From contig OZ220679.1 in assembly GCA_965116355.1 (NCBI GenBank), positions 124,001 to 188,000 on the forward strand: DNA of 64,000 nt, in the 5' to 3' direction. The translations under genes were made by a program, and so were the position numbers. Below the pieces are notes generated by a model. That model had not been told where the DNA came from. It saw only the letters and a list, made by a program, of their open reading frames with translations, and ran no database searches. Shown here in pieces: positions 25,479-34,197 of this stretch. This DNA is from UBA1127 sp965116355 (lineage in GTDB: Bacteria; Chloroflexota; Dehalococcoidia; Lucifugimonadales; UBA1127). Position 1 is the stretch's first letter, and each line of letters opens with the position of its first letter.

Positions 25479-26510
25479 CTACGGATACAGCGCAAGCGTC
25501 TCGAGGCCCATCGACTCCGGGAGCCCGAACATGAGGTTCATGTTCTGCACGGCCTGCCCCGCGGCGCCCTTGACGAGGTTGTCGATGGCGCTTACCACCG
25601 TGAGCCGGTCCGTCCGCGGGTCTATGGCGGGGTAGACGAGGCAGTCGTTGTTGCCGAGGGTGTGCTTGGTGTGCGGCGGCTGGTCGACGACCTTGACGAA
25701 AGGCTCGCCGCGATAGAAGTCGCGGTAGACCTCGAAGAGGGCGGCGGCGGCGGCGGCGCCGCCGTCGGGCAGCGCGCCGGGGTTGAGGTCGGCGTAGCAG
25801 CTGCTGAGAATGCCGCGCGTCATGGGGATCAGGTGCGGCAGGAAAGTGACGCGGGGGTCCTTTCCGTCCAAGCCAAGCTCCTGGGTGATCTCCGGCAGGT
25901 GGCGGTGGCCGTCGATGGAGTAGGCGCGAACACTCTCGTTGACCTCGGAGTAGTGGGTGCTCAGGGCGAGCCCGCGGCCCGCGCCGGAGACGCCGGACTT
26001 GCCGTCGACGACGACGTTGGGCTCGATGATGCCGGCCTTGACGGCGGGGGCGAGGGCGAGGACGGCGCCGGTGGGGTAGCAGCCCGGGTTCGCGACGAGG
26101 CCCGCCGCGGCGACCTCGTCACGGTGGAGCTCGGTCAAGCCGTAGACGGCGTCTTCGAGGAGCTCGGGGAACGGGTGCTGCACGCTGTACCAGGACTCGT
26201 ACTCCGGCAGGTTCTTCAGGCGGAAGTCGGCGCTGATGTCGACGACCTTGACGCCCTGCTTGTAGAAGGGGCCGCACGCCTCCGCGCTGGCCTTGTGGGG
26301 CAGGGCGGAGAAGACGATGTCGACGCTCTCCTCGATCTCCTCGGTGATGGGGAGGTCCGTGGCCGCGAGGTGGGGGAACACCTCGGCGAGCCGCTGGCCC
26401 GCAGCGCTGCGGCCGGTGACGGAGACCATCTCGGCCTCCGGGTGGTGCGCGAGAATGCGCGCGAGCTCACTGCCCGCGTAGCCGGTAACGTTCAGAATGC
26501 CTACCTTCAT
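25479..26510 (-). CDS. argC: N-acetyl-gamma-glutamyl-phosphate reductase
   Basis: A 343-residue ArgC of the type-1 length. The NADPH-binding start is MKVGILNVTGYAGSELARIL and the catalytic Cys144 is in NPGCYPTGAVLAL. The later GVSGAGRGLALSTHYSEVNE and PHLIPMTRGILSSCYADL are characteristic. It reduces N-acetylglutamyl phosphate to the semialdehyde in arginine synthesis. No other arg gene is in the window, and tRNA-Glu lies just downstream. ATG at 26510 follows GAGAGGA. Confidence 0.93.
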   Translation of the reverse strand: MKVGILNVTGYAGSELARILAHHPEAEMVSVTGRSAAGQRLAEVFPHLAATDLPITEEIEESVDIVFSALPHKASAEACGPFYKQGVKVVDISADFRLKNLPEYESWYSVQHPFPELLEDAVYGLTELHRDEVAAAGLVANPGCYPTGAVLALAPAVKAGIIEPNVVVDGKSGVSGAGRGLALSTHYSEVNESVRAYSIDGHRHLPEITQELGLDGKDPRVTFLPHLIPMTRGILSSCYADLNPGALPDGGAAAAAALFEVYRDFYRGEPFVKVVDQPPHTKHTLGNNDCLVYPAIDPRTDRLTVVSAIDNLVKGAAGQAVQNMNLMFGLPESMGLETLALYP

Positions 26511-26546
26511 GGGTCCTCTCCAAATGCCTTTGTTGCCGTTTACAGC

Positions 26547-26906
26547 TTAACCCCGCGCCAGCAGTTCTTCCAACTTCTCCACGAAGCGTGAAATGTCCTG
26601 CAAATGGGAAGCTATATCCCACGATGCAAGCTGCCCCTCATAAAAGTTTGTATGCAACTCCCCTGCCACCTGAAAGAGTTCCAAGTATTCGGCAACACCC
26701 TCTTCCGACACCAGCCGCCGAATCGAATCATAAAGCTGGTTGTGACGACTGTGGCTCCATCCCCTGGCGTCTGCCACTGCCTTCAATATCTGTGACGCCG
26801 CCCCCCATCCCTTTTCCGACGCTTGTCGAAGGTCATTGCGGGAAAGCTCCTCAAAAGCCTGGTCAAGGAAAACGCGGCTTTGCAACCGGTATTCGGCCTG
26901 GGTCAT
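26547..26906 (-). CDS. PaREP1-like small helical protein (copy 3)
   Basis: A 119-residue homologue of the genes at 18 kb (LRQASEKGWGAASQILKAVA, then AGELHTNFYEGQLASWDIAS). The ATG lies three bases after the stop of copy 4, so the two form an operon. The central helix pattern WGAAxxxxKAVAxxRGWxH is shared by three of the four copies. Function unknown. Confidence 0.6.
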   Translation of the reverse strand: MTQAEYRLQSRVFLDQAFEELSRNDLRQASEKGWGAASQILKAVADARGWSHSRHNQLYDSIRRLVSEEGVAEYLELFQVAGELHTNFYEGQLASWDIASHLQDISRFVEKLEELLARG

Positions 26907-26909
26907 AGC

Positions 26910-27338
26910 TCATGCTTGCCCAGAATACGGCTGATCAGGTTCTTCCCGGACAGAGTGCGGGAGCACCGGCCCCCCCACCGCCAACATCCGGTCCAGCGTG
27001 GCCATGAACTCGTTTACCCTTTTCAGGCTGTGCTCAACGTCCATGTCCGCGTACATGCCATCAAACGGGGCGGTGCGCAGGTGCCCGGCGGCAGCGAACA
27101 ACTTGTGCAAGTCTCGCTCCGAGGACTCGCGCGTCAGCCTGCTTACCAAGTTGTACGTCGCCCACGGCTCCGCAGCGTCCGCCGGCGTCCAGCCCCAGGC
27201 ATGGGCGATGGCATGCACTTTGTGCGACGCGGCTTCCCACCCCTTGTCCGCAGCGGCCTGCAACTCGCCGGCTGCAAGGGCGGACTTGGCCTCCGCGAGG
27301 CGGGTACGGCTGAGTTCGTCATGTGGTGTGTGGGACAC
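26910..27338 (-). CDS. PaREP1-like small helical protein (copy 4)
   Basis: A 142-residue, more divergent relative (LAAGELQAAADKGWEAASHK, then FAAAGHLRTAPFDGMYADMD). The GTG start at 27338 is chosen because AAGGAG lies nine bases before it; an ATG 15 bases earlier has no such site. It is cotranscribed with copy 3. A C-terminal extension (GGPVLPHSVREEPDQPYSGQ) is absent from the other copies. Confidence 0.6.
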   Translation of the reverse strand: MSHTPHDELSRTRLAEAKSALAAGELQAAADKGWEAASHKVHAIAHAWGWTPADAAEPWATYNLVSRLTRESSERDLHKLFAAAGHLRTAPFDGMYADMDVEHSLKRVNEFMATLDRMLAVGGPVLPHSVREEPDQPYSGQA

Positions 27339-27437
27339 GGTGCGCTCCTTCAACTTCGAGCGGCTAGGGGTAGGGGATATCGTTGCCGAGCACTTTCGAG
27401 TATAGGGCGGGACGGGGGTGGCGGCAACGGACGAACT

Positions 27438-28673
27438 CTAGCCCGTTCGCTTCAGGAGCATGCGGTAGACCTGCAGGAGGGCCATGACTACGGCGCGGCG
27501 CTTTACGAGGGGGCGGTCCGGCGGGAAGCGCATCACCGTGCTCTCGACGGCGCCGTTCATCGCGACGCCCGCGAAGACCGTGCCGGCGGGGATGCCGTCC
27601 TGGGGGCCGGGGCCGGCGACGCCCGTGATGCCGATGCCGACGTCGGCTTCGAGGGCGTCGCGCACCGCCTCGGCCATTGCGCAGGCCACCTCGGCGCTGA
27701 CGACGCCGTGCTCCTCGATGAGCGTTGGCGCGACGCCGGCGATGGACTTGACCTCCGTCGCGTAGGTGACGAGGCTGCCGCGGAAGTAGCGCGACGCGCC
27801 GGGGACGTCGGTGACGGTGCTGGCGAGGAGGCCGCCGGTGCACGACTCCATCGCGGCGAGGGTCAGGCCGCGCTCGGTCAGCAGCGCGCCGACGCGCTCC
27901 TCAGGCGTCTCGTCGTCGACGCCCCAGATGGCGAAGTCCAGGGCCTCGCGGATCTCGGCCTCCATGGGCGCGATGAGGTCGAGCGCCTCCTCCTGCGACG
28001 CGGCGCGGGCGATGATGCGGAGGTGGATGCCGTCCTGCCGCGCATAGATGCCGAGGTAGGGGTTCTCCCGGCCGAAGAGCTCGCTGACGTACTCGCCGAC
28101 GGCGGCCTCGCCGAGGCCGATGGTCTTGAAGGTGCGGGACATAATGACGGTGCCCTGCGCGCGCTCCTTGAGCCTCGGGGCCGCCTGCTGCGCCCACATC
28201 AGCACCATTTCTCCCGGCACGCCCGGCATGGCGATGATGATCTTCCCGTCCTTCTCTGCCCACCAGCCGGGCGCGGTGCCGCGCGGGTTGGGGAGCACGG
28301 TGACAGAAGGGATGACGCCGGCCTGCTTCTTGTTGGTCTCCGGCATCTCCTGCCCGCGGTTGCGAAAGTTCCGCTCCATGGCGGCGATGAGGTCCGGGTC
28401 CAGCGTGATGGTCTCGCCGAAGCACTCCGCGATGGCCTCTCGCGTGAGGTCGTCCTTGGTGGGGCCGAGGCCGCCGGTGCAGATGATCACGTCGGAGCGG
28501 GACAGGCACTTGTGGAGCATGTCCACCATGTCGGCCATCTCGTCGCCCATGATGGTGACGGTGTGGAGGTCTACGCCGAGGGCGGGGAGCCCCGCGGCGA
28601 TGTGGGCGGAGTTGGTGTCGACGGTCTCCCCCATGAGGAGCTCCGTGCCAAAGGCGAGTATCTCAGCGCGCAT
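27438..28673 (-). CDS. cinA: CinA-family protein (molybdopterin-binding plus NMN deamidase domains)
   Basis: A 411-residue CinA. The N-terminal MoCF-like domain begins MRAEILAFGTELLMGETVDT and contains IICTGGLGPTKDDLTREAIA. The C-terminal PncC-type domain has SCTGGLLASTVTDVPGASRY, YFRGSLVTYATEVK and GITGVAGPGPQDGIPAGTVF. The latter hydrolyses nicotinamide mononucleotide in NAD recycling; the N-terminal domain may cleave ADP-ribose. The ATG at 28673 is chosen by homology; a longer frame to 29036 lies in non-coding sequence. Confidence 0.92.
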   Translation of the reverse strand: MRAEILAFGTELLMGETVDTNSAHIAAGLPALGVDLHTVTIMGDEMADMVDMLHKCLSRSDVIICTGGLGPTKDDLTREAIAECFGETITLDPDLIAAMERNFRNRGQEMPETNKKQAGVIPSVTVLPNPRGTAPGWWAEKDGKIIIAMPGVPGEMVLMWAQQAAPRLKERAQGTVIMSRTFKTIGLGEAAVGEYVSELFGRENPYLGIYARQDGIHLRIIARAASQEEALDLIAPMEAEIREALDFAIWGVDDETPEERVGALLTERGLTLAAMESCTGGLLASTVTDVPGASRYFRGSLVTYATEVKSIAGVAPTLIEEHGVVSAEVACAMAEAVRDALEADVGIGITGVAGPGPQDGIPAGTVFAGVAMNGAVESTVMRFPPDRPLVKRRAVVMALLQVYRMLLKRTG

Positions 28674-29035
28674 TCGGGAATCCCCCCAGAGCGCCGGCAA
28701 CGATGCGCCGGCGACGAATGCGCTGAGTATAGGGGAGCAGGGCGGCGAGGGGGAAGGGAGTGGATGAGGATGCCGCCGCCCCAACTCTACCCTATATCGA
28801 GTGCGGGGCTGGCCTTGCCTCCTTGAAGGAAATAGGGACAACGGCTTCGTTTTGTTCGTCTTTTGCCATTGCGTGATTCGTTTCCTTTCCCTACGATTTC
28901 CGGTCTCGCCAAATAGCCGCCAGGGATTCGTTTCGGCGCGAAAAAAAATCGAATCGATTGCATGTCCGTCGCTGGAAAAACTCCCCCTGATACGGATCCG
29001 GCTTCGAGAACGGCTCGGGCCTGCGGCACGGGCCA
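28674..29035. other. 362-base gap with a low-GC tract and short direct repeats
   Basis: No supported gene. From about 28800 to 29000 the GC content drops clearly below that of the surrounding sequence. GATTCGTTTC occurs at 28875-28884 and 28925-28934, exactly 50 bases apart, and a related GCTTCGTTTTGTTCG is at about 28844. An A8 run is in GCGCGAAAAAAAATCG. Read on the minus strand the motif is GAAACGAATC, lying just after the stop of the GGQPGNQNAR-type gene. It may be an RNA or part of a mobile unit. Confidence 0.5.
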
Positions 29036-29446
29036 TTAAGACCGATAGCGGCGCTGGACCGCCAACATGCGGGTGAGCTCCCGGAACGACTCGTTGATGA
29101 GCTGGTAGTTGCGATTGGGGCGGCGGATGAGGTGACTGATGACGACGCGAAAGGCGGCGATGTCCTCGGCGCAGTCCGTCAGGTCGCGGGAGTCGTCAAG
29201 AAACTCGAGATCATCCGGGGGTAAGAGGCGGGAATAGAAGCCGTGCGTGCGGGCGTTCTGGTTGCCGGGCTGCCCGCCGCGCTTCCTACGCTCGGGTTCC
29301 TCCGCAGGTTCCGGCTCGGGCTCGACGTCATCGAGGTCGTCATCGAGGGCATCGAGGGCCTTGGCTTTGCGGTAGTCCTGGTAGTTGTGGGCGGCGCGGA
29401 TCATGTCGGTCATTTCCTTGAGGATGTCGGTTTGGGGTTCCTCCAT
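29036..29446 (-). CDS. Small hypothetical protein of the GGQPGNQNAR-HGFYS type
   Basis: A 136-residue protein starting MEEPQTDILKEMTDMIRAAH, with AAGGAGG before the ATG. It has an acidic stretch (DDDLDDVEPEPEPAEEPERR), then the motif KRGGQPGNQNARTHGFYSRL, then a helical C-terminus rich in Arg. The motif is reminiscent of small terminase-like or phage-derived proteins and is known in many bacteria, but I cannot assign a function. The low-GC repeat tract follows immediately downstream. A longer upstream frame is translated repeat DNA and is not part of the gene. Confidence 0.6.
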   Translation of the reverse strand: MEEPQTDILKEMTDMIRAAHNYQDYRKAKALDALDDDLDDVEPEPEPAEEPERRKRGGQPGNQNARTHGFYSRLLPPDDLEFLDDSRDLTDCAEDIAAFRVVISHLIRRPNRNYQLINESFRELTRMLAVQRRYRS

Positions 29447-29550
29447 GGCGGTCCTCCTTGTGAGTGGTGTTCGAGGAGGGTAGCGCCGGGGCGGGAGAGT
29501 GCGCGCGGGGGTGGTGTCAGGGGTGGAGGGATGCCGGTGTGCAGGCCGGC

Positions 29551-29613
29551 GGGCGGCCACAAGGGCCGCCCCTACGGGGGGCGCGTGGGTTCCCGCCTGC
29601 GCGGGAACGACGG
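29551..29613. repeat. Hairpin repeat plus dispersed repeat (family B)
   Basis: GGGCGGCC, a five-base loop and GGCCGCCC form an 8-bp perfect hairpin at 29551-29571 in the context CCACAAGGGCCGCCCCTACG. A family B copy (GTTCCCGCCTGCGCGGGAAC) follows at 29586-29613. They lie in the 194-base gap between the GGQPGNQNAR gene and the DUF4340 gene. Confidence 0.8.
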
Positions 29614-29640
29614 GAGTGGGGCGTGGGAGTGGGGCGGGAG

Positions 29641-30630
29641 TTATGGGGCCGGCGTTGCCTCCGCCTCTGCCTCTTCTACGTGGGGTGGGTCGTCTACGAG
29701 GCGCTCAAGGGTCTCGAACCAGGGGGCGTCGACGAGGAGGAGGAAGGGCTGGCCCTCGGCACGGGCGTAGTAGCGGTCGCCTTCGGGCGTGGGGTCGCCT
29801 ATCTCCAGGACGCTCTCCCAGTTGCCCTGCTCGATGCCCTCGGGGGGCAGGTACTCGACGATGACGACCGCGCGCGGTTCGAGGAGGCCGTACTTGGCGA
29901 GGTCGTCGATGTGGTCGGCGTCGATGCCGATGAACTCCGGGCCGCCCAGCAAGGGCAGGATCTCGTTCCAGCGATCCTCGTCAATGGGGTCACGCTCGGG
30001 GTTGGCCCACCGCCAGCCCTCCGGCTCGGTCACGAAGTCGGACGTCACCTCGCCCTTGGTCACGCCGAGGTAGAGGATACGGCTGGGGTCCAGCTTGTAG
30101 AACCACTGGGGATAGGGGGGCTCGAATGCCAGACGGCGGAGCACCTGGCCCCAGATCGACTCAATGACGTAGAGGTTGTCATCATCACGCTGGTAGGCGT
30201 AATAGCCGGAGCCGTCGGGCGTCAGCTTGCCCAGGTACAGCTGCATCGAGCGGCCGCCGCTGAGGCCGAGGTCCAGCACGGTCGTCGGCGGGTCGAGGCC
30301 GTAGGTCTTGTAGTTCTCGATCTCCTCGGCCAGCACGCGGCGCACGCGGGGGCCGCTGAGCACCAGCGTCACACCGCCCCAGCGGGCCAGGTCGACGGGC
30401 GGCTGCTTCTCGCCGTCGAAAAACCAGCCCTGGCCTTCGCGGTAAGCAAAGGCCTCCTGCGTGTCCTCGGTCTTGACGGAGATGAGCTGGATGTCGTTTT
30501 CCTCGACCTTGTAGAACCAGAAGTCGTCGGACGGCTCTCTCGCCTCTTCCCTGCCGCTGAAGACGAAGAACCAGAGCCCGGCGAAAATCACCAGGACAGC
30601 GATGAGTGCGGCCGTTACGGTAGTGTTCAT
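29641..30630 (-). CDS. DUF4340 protein, partner of the Gld-like ABC module
   Basis: A 329-residue protein with an N-terminal membrane anchor (ALIAVLVIFAGLWFFVFSG) and an extracytoplasmic region containing DUF4340 repeats (DFWFYKVEENDIQLISVKTE, then YYAYQRDDDNLYVIE). DUF4340 proteins almost always follow GldG-like genes. It lies 39 bases after the GldG-like gene on the same strand and is probably the last gene of the operon. It is thought to act as an auxiliary of an uncharacterised exporter in the envelope. Function unproven. Confidence 0.75.
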   Translation of the reverse strand: MNTTVTAALIAVLVIFAGLWFFVFSGREEAREPSDDFWFYKVEENDIQLISVKTEDTQEAFAYREGQGWFFDGEKQPPVDLARWGGVTLVLSGPRVRRVLAEEIENYKTYGLDPPTTVLDLGLSGGRSMQLYLGKLTPDGSGYYAYQRDDDNLYVIESIWGQVLRRLAFEPPYPQWFYKLDPSRILYLGVTKGEVTSDFVTEPEGWRWANPERDPIDEDRWNEILPLLGGPEFIGIDADHIDDLAKYGLLEPRAVVIVEYLPPEGIEQGNWESVLEIGDPTPEGDRYYARAEGQPFLLLVDAPWFETLERLVDDPPHVEEAEAEATPAP

Positions 30631-30669
30631 CCTCGGCGGAGCTCCGTCATGTCGTCATGGTCTCCCGAA

Positions 30670-32370
30670 TCACCGGCGGCGCCACCACACGGCTATGCTG
30701 GCGAGGCCCACCGCCGCGGGGAGCAGGAACCAGCTTGAGAAGCGGATGAAATCGAACTCCTGCCTGGTCACCACCAGCTCGCGGAAGGCGAAGGCCTTGG
30801 GCCGGATGGAGATCAGGTTGTAGTCCTCCGCCACGTAGTTGATCGTGTTCAGGAAGAAGTCGAGGTTGGTGGAGTAGCCGGCGTAGCGGTTGGCGGCGAA
30901 GTCCGAGTCGGCAAAGATGGCGATGGTCGTCGGCTTGCGCGTGCCCTCCTCCGAGATGCACTCACGCGAGCGGCCGTTGATGCTGATCACCGTGTCGATC
31001 TCCTCGCCGACTACGCCGCAGGCGTGGACGACGACGCCGAGGGCGTGGGGGCCGATGAGGTCGCCGGCCTCCGGGTTGAACTCATTGCGCTCGGGGTCGG
31101 CCGTCGACCAACTCAGGAAGGACGTGGTGGCCAGCGGGACGTACTCCACCCAGGGCGGCAGCTTCTCCGGCTCGACGGTGATCTCGATGGGCGTGGCGTG
31201 CGTGAATAGGGCGGTGTCCAGGTCGTTCGTAATGGTGGTCGCGCGGTTGTACTGGCCGCTCTGGATCAGCGGGCTGCGCTCGTCACCGAAGAGCGAGCTG
31301 TTGGCGTCCACGATCGTCTGGTCACCGAGGCCGATGCCCCACGGCTCCAGCAGGGCGCGGAAGCTGTTGGGCACGGGCGGGTCGACGAGGAAGACGGCCC
31401 GGCCGCCGGCCCTCAGCCATGCGTCGTAGGCGGCGTCCTCCTGGAGGGACATGTTCCGGGACGGGCCAGGGAACACCAGGACCGCAGCGTCCGGCGGGAC
31501 GGCGCCGACCTGCGCCAGGTTCAGCGTGTCCACCGCGTAGCTGTCGGACAGCACGCCCTGGGCCGCCCGGGCAAAGCCCTGCCTGTTCTGTGGGTCCGGG
31601 TTGATGGAGTCCTTCTCCCCGTGCCCCGTGACAAAGTAGACCTTCTTCTGCTGGGTGCCCGTGACGATGAGCATCATGCTCGTCAGGTCTTGCTCGGAGA
31701 GGGGCGGAACCGTGAGCACGACGGCGTTCCCGGTGTTCCTCGACTGGAACACGATGGAGGGGAACTCGGAGAGCCCGTACAGCTCGGCGCGCGAGGGGTC
31801 GGCCTCGGGGTCGACGAACTCGTAGCTGAAGCGCTGGCTGGAGCGCCGCTCGAACTCGAACAGCAGGTCGTCGGCGAGCTGCCGGTTCGTCTCGTGGGCG
31901 GCGATGCCGGGGACGAAGAAGGCGGTTGCATGCACGTCCTCGATGAGGTCGTCCAGCACCTGCACGGTCTGGAGGGACAGGGAGAACTGCTTGGAAGCGG
32001 TCAGGTCGGCCCTCGCCACGTTGTTGTAGCTGATGAAGTTGGCAAACACGATGATGCCGGTGAAGGCCACGATCATGAGGATGGCGTTGATGGCGAACCT
32101 GCCACGCTGACCGGAGAGCGCCTCGCGAATGTTCACCGTCGAGAACAGCGCGGCCACGACGAGGATGACCGCGCCGGCGATCATCAGGTACAGGCCGGTG
32201 TTGTGGAGGTCTTCCGTCCAGAGCCAGAGGGCAAAGCCGCCGAGCAGCGCCACGCCGCCGATGATGGCGAGCAGCAACGCCGCCGCCGACAGGATACCCT
32301 TGGTCCGCTCCCAGAAACTCATGCGCTGGAGATCCTGCTCTGCCATGTTATCTCCACCGCCTTGATTCAA
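30670..32370 (-). CDS. GldG-like ABC auxiliary protein
   Basis: A 566-residue protein. Three N-terminal helices are followed by a large periplasmic-type GldG domain (FFVPGIAAHETNRQLADDLL, then VYFVTGHGEKDSINPDPQNR and AVLVFPGPSRNMSLQED) and a C-terminal helix (WFLLPAAVGLASIAVWWRRR). The order ATPase, permease, GldG-like, DUF4340 matches the Gld/ABC-2 export modules of many bacteria. ATG at 32370 overlaps the permease gene by 23 bases. No gliding genes accompany it, so a motility role is not implied. Confidence 0.8.
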   Translation of the reverse strand: MNQGGGDNMAEQDLQRMSFWERTKGILSAAALLLAIIGGVALLGGFALWLWTEDLHNTGLYLMIAGAVILVVAALFSTVNIREALSGQRGRFAINAILMIVAFTGIIVFANFISYNNVARADLTASKQFSLSLQTVQVLDDLIEDVHATAFFVPGIAAHETNRQLADDLLFEFERRSSQRFSYEFVDPEADPSRAELYGLSEFPSIVFQSRNTGNAVVLTVPPLSEQDLTSMMLIVTGTQQKKVYFVTGHGEKDSINPDPQNRQGFARAAQGVLSDSYAVDTLNLAQVGAVPPDAAVLVFPGPSRNMSLQEDAAYDAWLRAGGRAVFLVDPPVPNSFRALLEPWGIGLGDQTIVDANSSLFGDERSPLIQSGQYNRATTITNDLDTALFTHATPIEITVEPEKLPPWVEYVPLATTSFLSWSTADPERNEFNPEAGDLIGPHALGVVVHACGVVGEEIDTVISINGRSRECISEEGTRKPTTIAIFADSDFAANRYAGYSTNLDFFLNTINYVAEDYNLISIRPKAFAFRELVVTRQEFDFIRFSSWFLLPAAVGLASIAVWWRRR

Positions 32371-33130
32371 CGTTGCGGATGGTCAGGAAGAGGAAGAAGG
32401 CCATCACGCTGAAGTAGTACACCACGTTGTTGGTGTCCAGGATGCCACGGGAGAAGTCCTCAAAGTGGCCGCTCAGGGAGACGCCCTCCAGCACCTGCGC
32501 GGCGAGGCCGGAGGTGATGTCGGCGGCCTGCTGGGTGAGCAGCATGAGCAGCAGCACGCCGAAGCTCACGATGGCGGCGACGACCTGGTTGCTGGTCAGG
32601 GACGACGCAAGCATGCCGATGGACAGGCTCGCGCCGCCAAAGAGGAAGATGCCCAGGTAGCCGGTGAGGAGCGGGCCAAAGTCCGGGTCGCCGTACAGGA
32701 AGAGCATGATCGAGTAGAAGAGGGTGAGGACCAGCGTCGCGAACAGTATGGCGAGGACGGCGGCGAACTTGCCCAGCACGATCTCGTAGTCGCGGATGGG
32801 CGAGGTCATCAGGAGCTCGAGGGTGCCGAGCTTCTGCTCCTCGGCGAGGAGGCGCATAGTGATGGCGGGCGCCCACAGGATGAAGACCGTGGTGCTGGGC
32901 TCCAGCCACCCGCGGATGCTCGCCTCCGGGAAGGGGACGCTGATGCTGGTGACGAAGAGGTAGCCGGTGATGGCAAGGAACACACCGCCGATGATGTAGG
33001 CCATCGGCGAGGTGAAGTAGGTCTTGGACTCCTTCCAGAAAATGGCGAACGTGTTTCGCCACGTGGATGCCAAATATGTTTTGACGCCGCCCGGGGTAAC
33101 CCTGGGCATCGATACAGTTGGTCGGTTCAA
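32348..33130 (-). CDS. ABC-2-type permease (GldF-like)
   Basis: A 260-residue permease (TYLASTWRNTFAIFWKESKT, then MAYIIGGVFLAITGYLFVTS) with six hydrophobic helices. It pairs with the ATPase at 33127 and the GldG-like protein downstream. A TTG at 33130 overlaps the ATPase stop (TTGA); the ATG at 33109 is an alternative start. Both give the same membrane part. Substrate unknown. Confidence 0.85.
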   Translation of the reverse strand: MNRPTVSMPRVTPGGVKTYLASTWRNTFAIFWKESKTYFTSPMAYIIGGVFLAITGYLFVTSISVPFPEASIRGWLEPSTTVFILWAPAITMRLLAEEQKLGTLELLMTSPIRDYEIVLGKFAAVLAILFATLVLTLFYSIMLFLYGDPDFGPLLTGYLGIFLFGGASLSIGMLASSLTSNQVVAAIVSFGVLLLMLLTQQAADITSGLAAQVLEGVSLSGHFEDFSRGILDTNNVVYYFSVMAFFLFLTIRNVESRRWR

Positions 33131-34089
33131 CGGGCTGAGGCCTCCTCATCGTCGGCGGTAGTCAGTTCCAGGAATATCTCCTCAAGGCTCATGGGCACGA
33201 CACTGAGCTGCAGCAGCCCCCAGCCGTGCATAACCACCATTTCCGCTATCTTTTCACGCAGGTCGTTGCCGGAGGGCGACTCGATGGTGTAGCGCGGGCC
33301 CGTGGCCGTGTCGATGTAGCGGGCGCTGGTCACGCCCTCGAGGGCGCGGAGCTCGCGAATCACGTCGGCGCTGGGGCCGCGGATCTCGGCCTGCACCTGC
33401 TCGGTGCCGCGGAGGCGGACGGCGAGGTTGTCCGGCGTGTCCTCGGCGACCAGGATGCCCTCGTTGATGATCAGCACGCGCTCGCAGACGGCGCTGACCT
33501 CCGGCAGGATGTGCGTGCTGAGCAGCAGGGTCTGCTCCCGGCCGAGCTCCTTGATGAGCTCCCGCGTCTCCACCACCTGAATCGGGTCGATGCCGACGGT
33601 GGGCTCGTCGAGGATGAGCACCTCGGGCTCGTGCAGGATGGCCTGGGCGAGCCCCGTGCGCTGCCGGTACCCCTTCGAGAGCTTGTGGATGAGGGACTTG
33701 CGGTAGTCGCCCAGCTTCACCCGCTCGATGGCGACGTCGATGCGCTTCTGGAGGTAGGGGCCGCGCATGCCGCGGATGGTGCCGAGGAACTGCAGGTAGT
33801 CCTCTACGGTCATGTCCGTGTAGAGGGGGACGGTCTCCGGCAGGTAGCCGATGTGACGGCGCGCATCGAGGGAGCCGGTCATGGTGTCGTAGCCGGCGAT
33901 GCTCGCCGAGCCCGTCGAGGGCGGCAGGTAGCCGGTGAGGATGCGCATCGTGGTCGTCTTACCGGAGCCGTTGGGCCCCAGGAAGCCGACGACCTCGCCC
34001 TTCTCGACGTGGAAGGAAATGTTGTCCACGGCAAGGTGTTCGCCGTAGTACTTCGTGAGGTCATTGACCTCAATCATGGTGTCCGGCAT
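33127..34089 (-). CDS. ABC transporter ATPase (Gld/Nat-type)
   Basis: A 320-residue ATPase with P-loop GPNGSGKTT, signature HKLSKGYRQRTGLAQAILHE and Walker B VLILDEPTVGIDP. A C-terminal extension of about 90 residues (VQAEIRGPSADVIRELRALE) is shared with GldA-like ATPases. It heads the four-gene module. The start at MPDTMIEVNDLTKYYGEHLA or the second ATG cannot be told apart. Confidence 0.9.
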   Translation of the reverse strand: MPDTMIEVNDLTKYYGEHLAVDNISFHVEKGEVVGFLGPNGSGKTTTMRILTGYLPPSTGSASIAGYDTMTGSLDARRHIGYLPETVPLYTDMTVEDYLQFLGTIRGMRGPYLQKRIDVAIERVKLGDYRKSLIHKLSKGYRQRTGLAQAILHEPEVLILDEPTVGIDPIQVVETRELIKELGREQTLLLSTHILPEVSAVCERVLIINEGILVAEDTPDNLAVRLRGTEQVQAEIRGPSADVIRELRALEGVTSARYIDTATGPRYTIESPSGNDLREKIAEMVVMHGWGLLQLSVVPMSLEEIFLELTTADDEEASAR

Positions 34090-34197
34090 GCCCGCCCCTG
34101 TGTCTCAATGTTGCGAACCCGCGTTCACCGTTCGCGCACAACTCTTTAGTATACAGATACAACCCAAAGCTATCCACCACTCAGGCGCCGCGTCTCA

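Noticed and set aside
28801..29076. Short open frames in the low-GC tract
   Set aside because: They have no start site, odd composition and no homology; the tract is better described as non-coding.
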